Assembly: GCA_003505795.1 (NCBI GenBank)
Contig: DNXT01000475.1
Span: 1-12,464 of the forward strand
Length of the DNA stretch: 12,464 bases
Direction of reading: 5' to 3'
DNA from: Lysobacteraceae bacterium
Lineage (GTDB): Bacteria; Pseudomonadota; Gammaproteobacteria; Xanthomonadales; Xanthomonadaceae
A program made the translations under genes and the position numbers. Below are positions 12,457 through 12,464 of this stretch, one piece after another; within the stretch, counting starts at the first letter, position 1, and each line of letters begins with the position of its first letter. The notes beneath the pieces were generated by a model. The model searched no databases. It saw only the letters and a list, made by a program, of their open reading frames with translations, and was not told where the DNA came from.

Positions 12457-12464
12457 ACCCGCCG

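Noticed and set aside
12432..12464. ATG at 12432 as the start of another gene
   Set aside because: Only 11 codons fit in the window and a hairpin with a T-run overlaps them; there is not enough to support a call.
1..12464. A defence system, phage, toxin-antitoxin pair or biosynthetic cluster
   Set aside because: All coding space is taken by conserved respiratory, translation and c-di-GMP genes; no such signatures were found on either strand.

Overview
The window reads as a chromosomal segment of a high-GC gammaproteobacterium, most likely Xanthomonadaceae (Lysobacter/Xanthomonas-like). The grounds are protein character, GC-rich codon use, complex I genes lying next to an initiator tRNA-rimP-nusA-infB translation operon, and a small TGTRGGAGCGAC-type intergenic repeat at the right end that resembles repeats common in that group. 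Genus is inference; no search was possible.

All genes but one lie on the minus strand, so the window is best read right to left. From about 11116 down to 3196 is the distal half of the NADH:quinone oxidoreductase (complex I) operon: a stub of nuoG, then complete nuoH, nuoI, nuoJ, nuoK, nuoL, nuoM and nuoN. They are tightly packed (4-bp overlaps at G/H and J/K; gaps of 4-37 bp elsewhere). NuoI carries two 4Fe-4S clusters of the peripheral arm. NuoH, J, K, L, M and N form the membrane arm and keep the conserved charged residues of proton pumping. NuoL has an unusual 44-residue histidine/acid-rich loop.

After nuoN comes a weak terminator candidate, then a good sigma70-type promoter driving an initiator tRNA (fMet). 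Three back-to-back hairpins follow, two of them terminator-like, and then rimP, nusA and the first 188 codons of infB. This copies the plan of the E. coli metY-rimP-nusA-infB operon, where terminators after the tRNA set how much transcription enters the nusA-infB genes and NusA controls its own operon.

The right end is the anomaly. NuoG homology stops after about 60 C-terminal residues, near 11111-11130. There the plus strand becomes a 5'-truncated cyclic-di-GMP protein with a degenerate GGDEF domain (PAEDF) and an apparently catalytic EAL domain (to 12262). Both genes have lost their N-terminal parts at one point, head to head. This is what an inversion or rearrangement breakpoint, or an assembly misjoin, looks like. 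If real, it severs nuoG and separates nuoHIJKLMN from nuoA-G and their promoter. The last 200 bp carry the intergenic repeat and small hairpins but no supported gene. I found no CRISPR array, insertion sequence, phage gene or clearly new multi-gene system.
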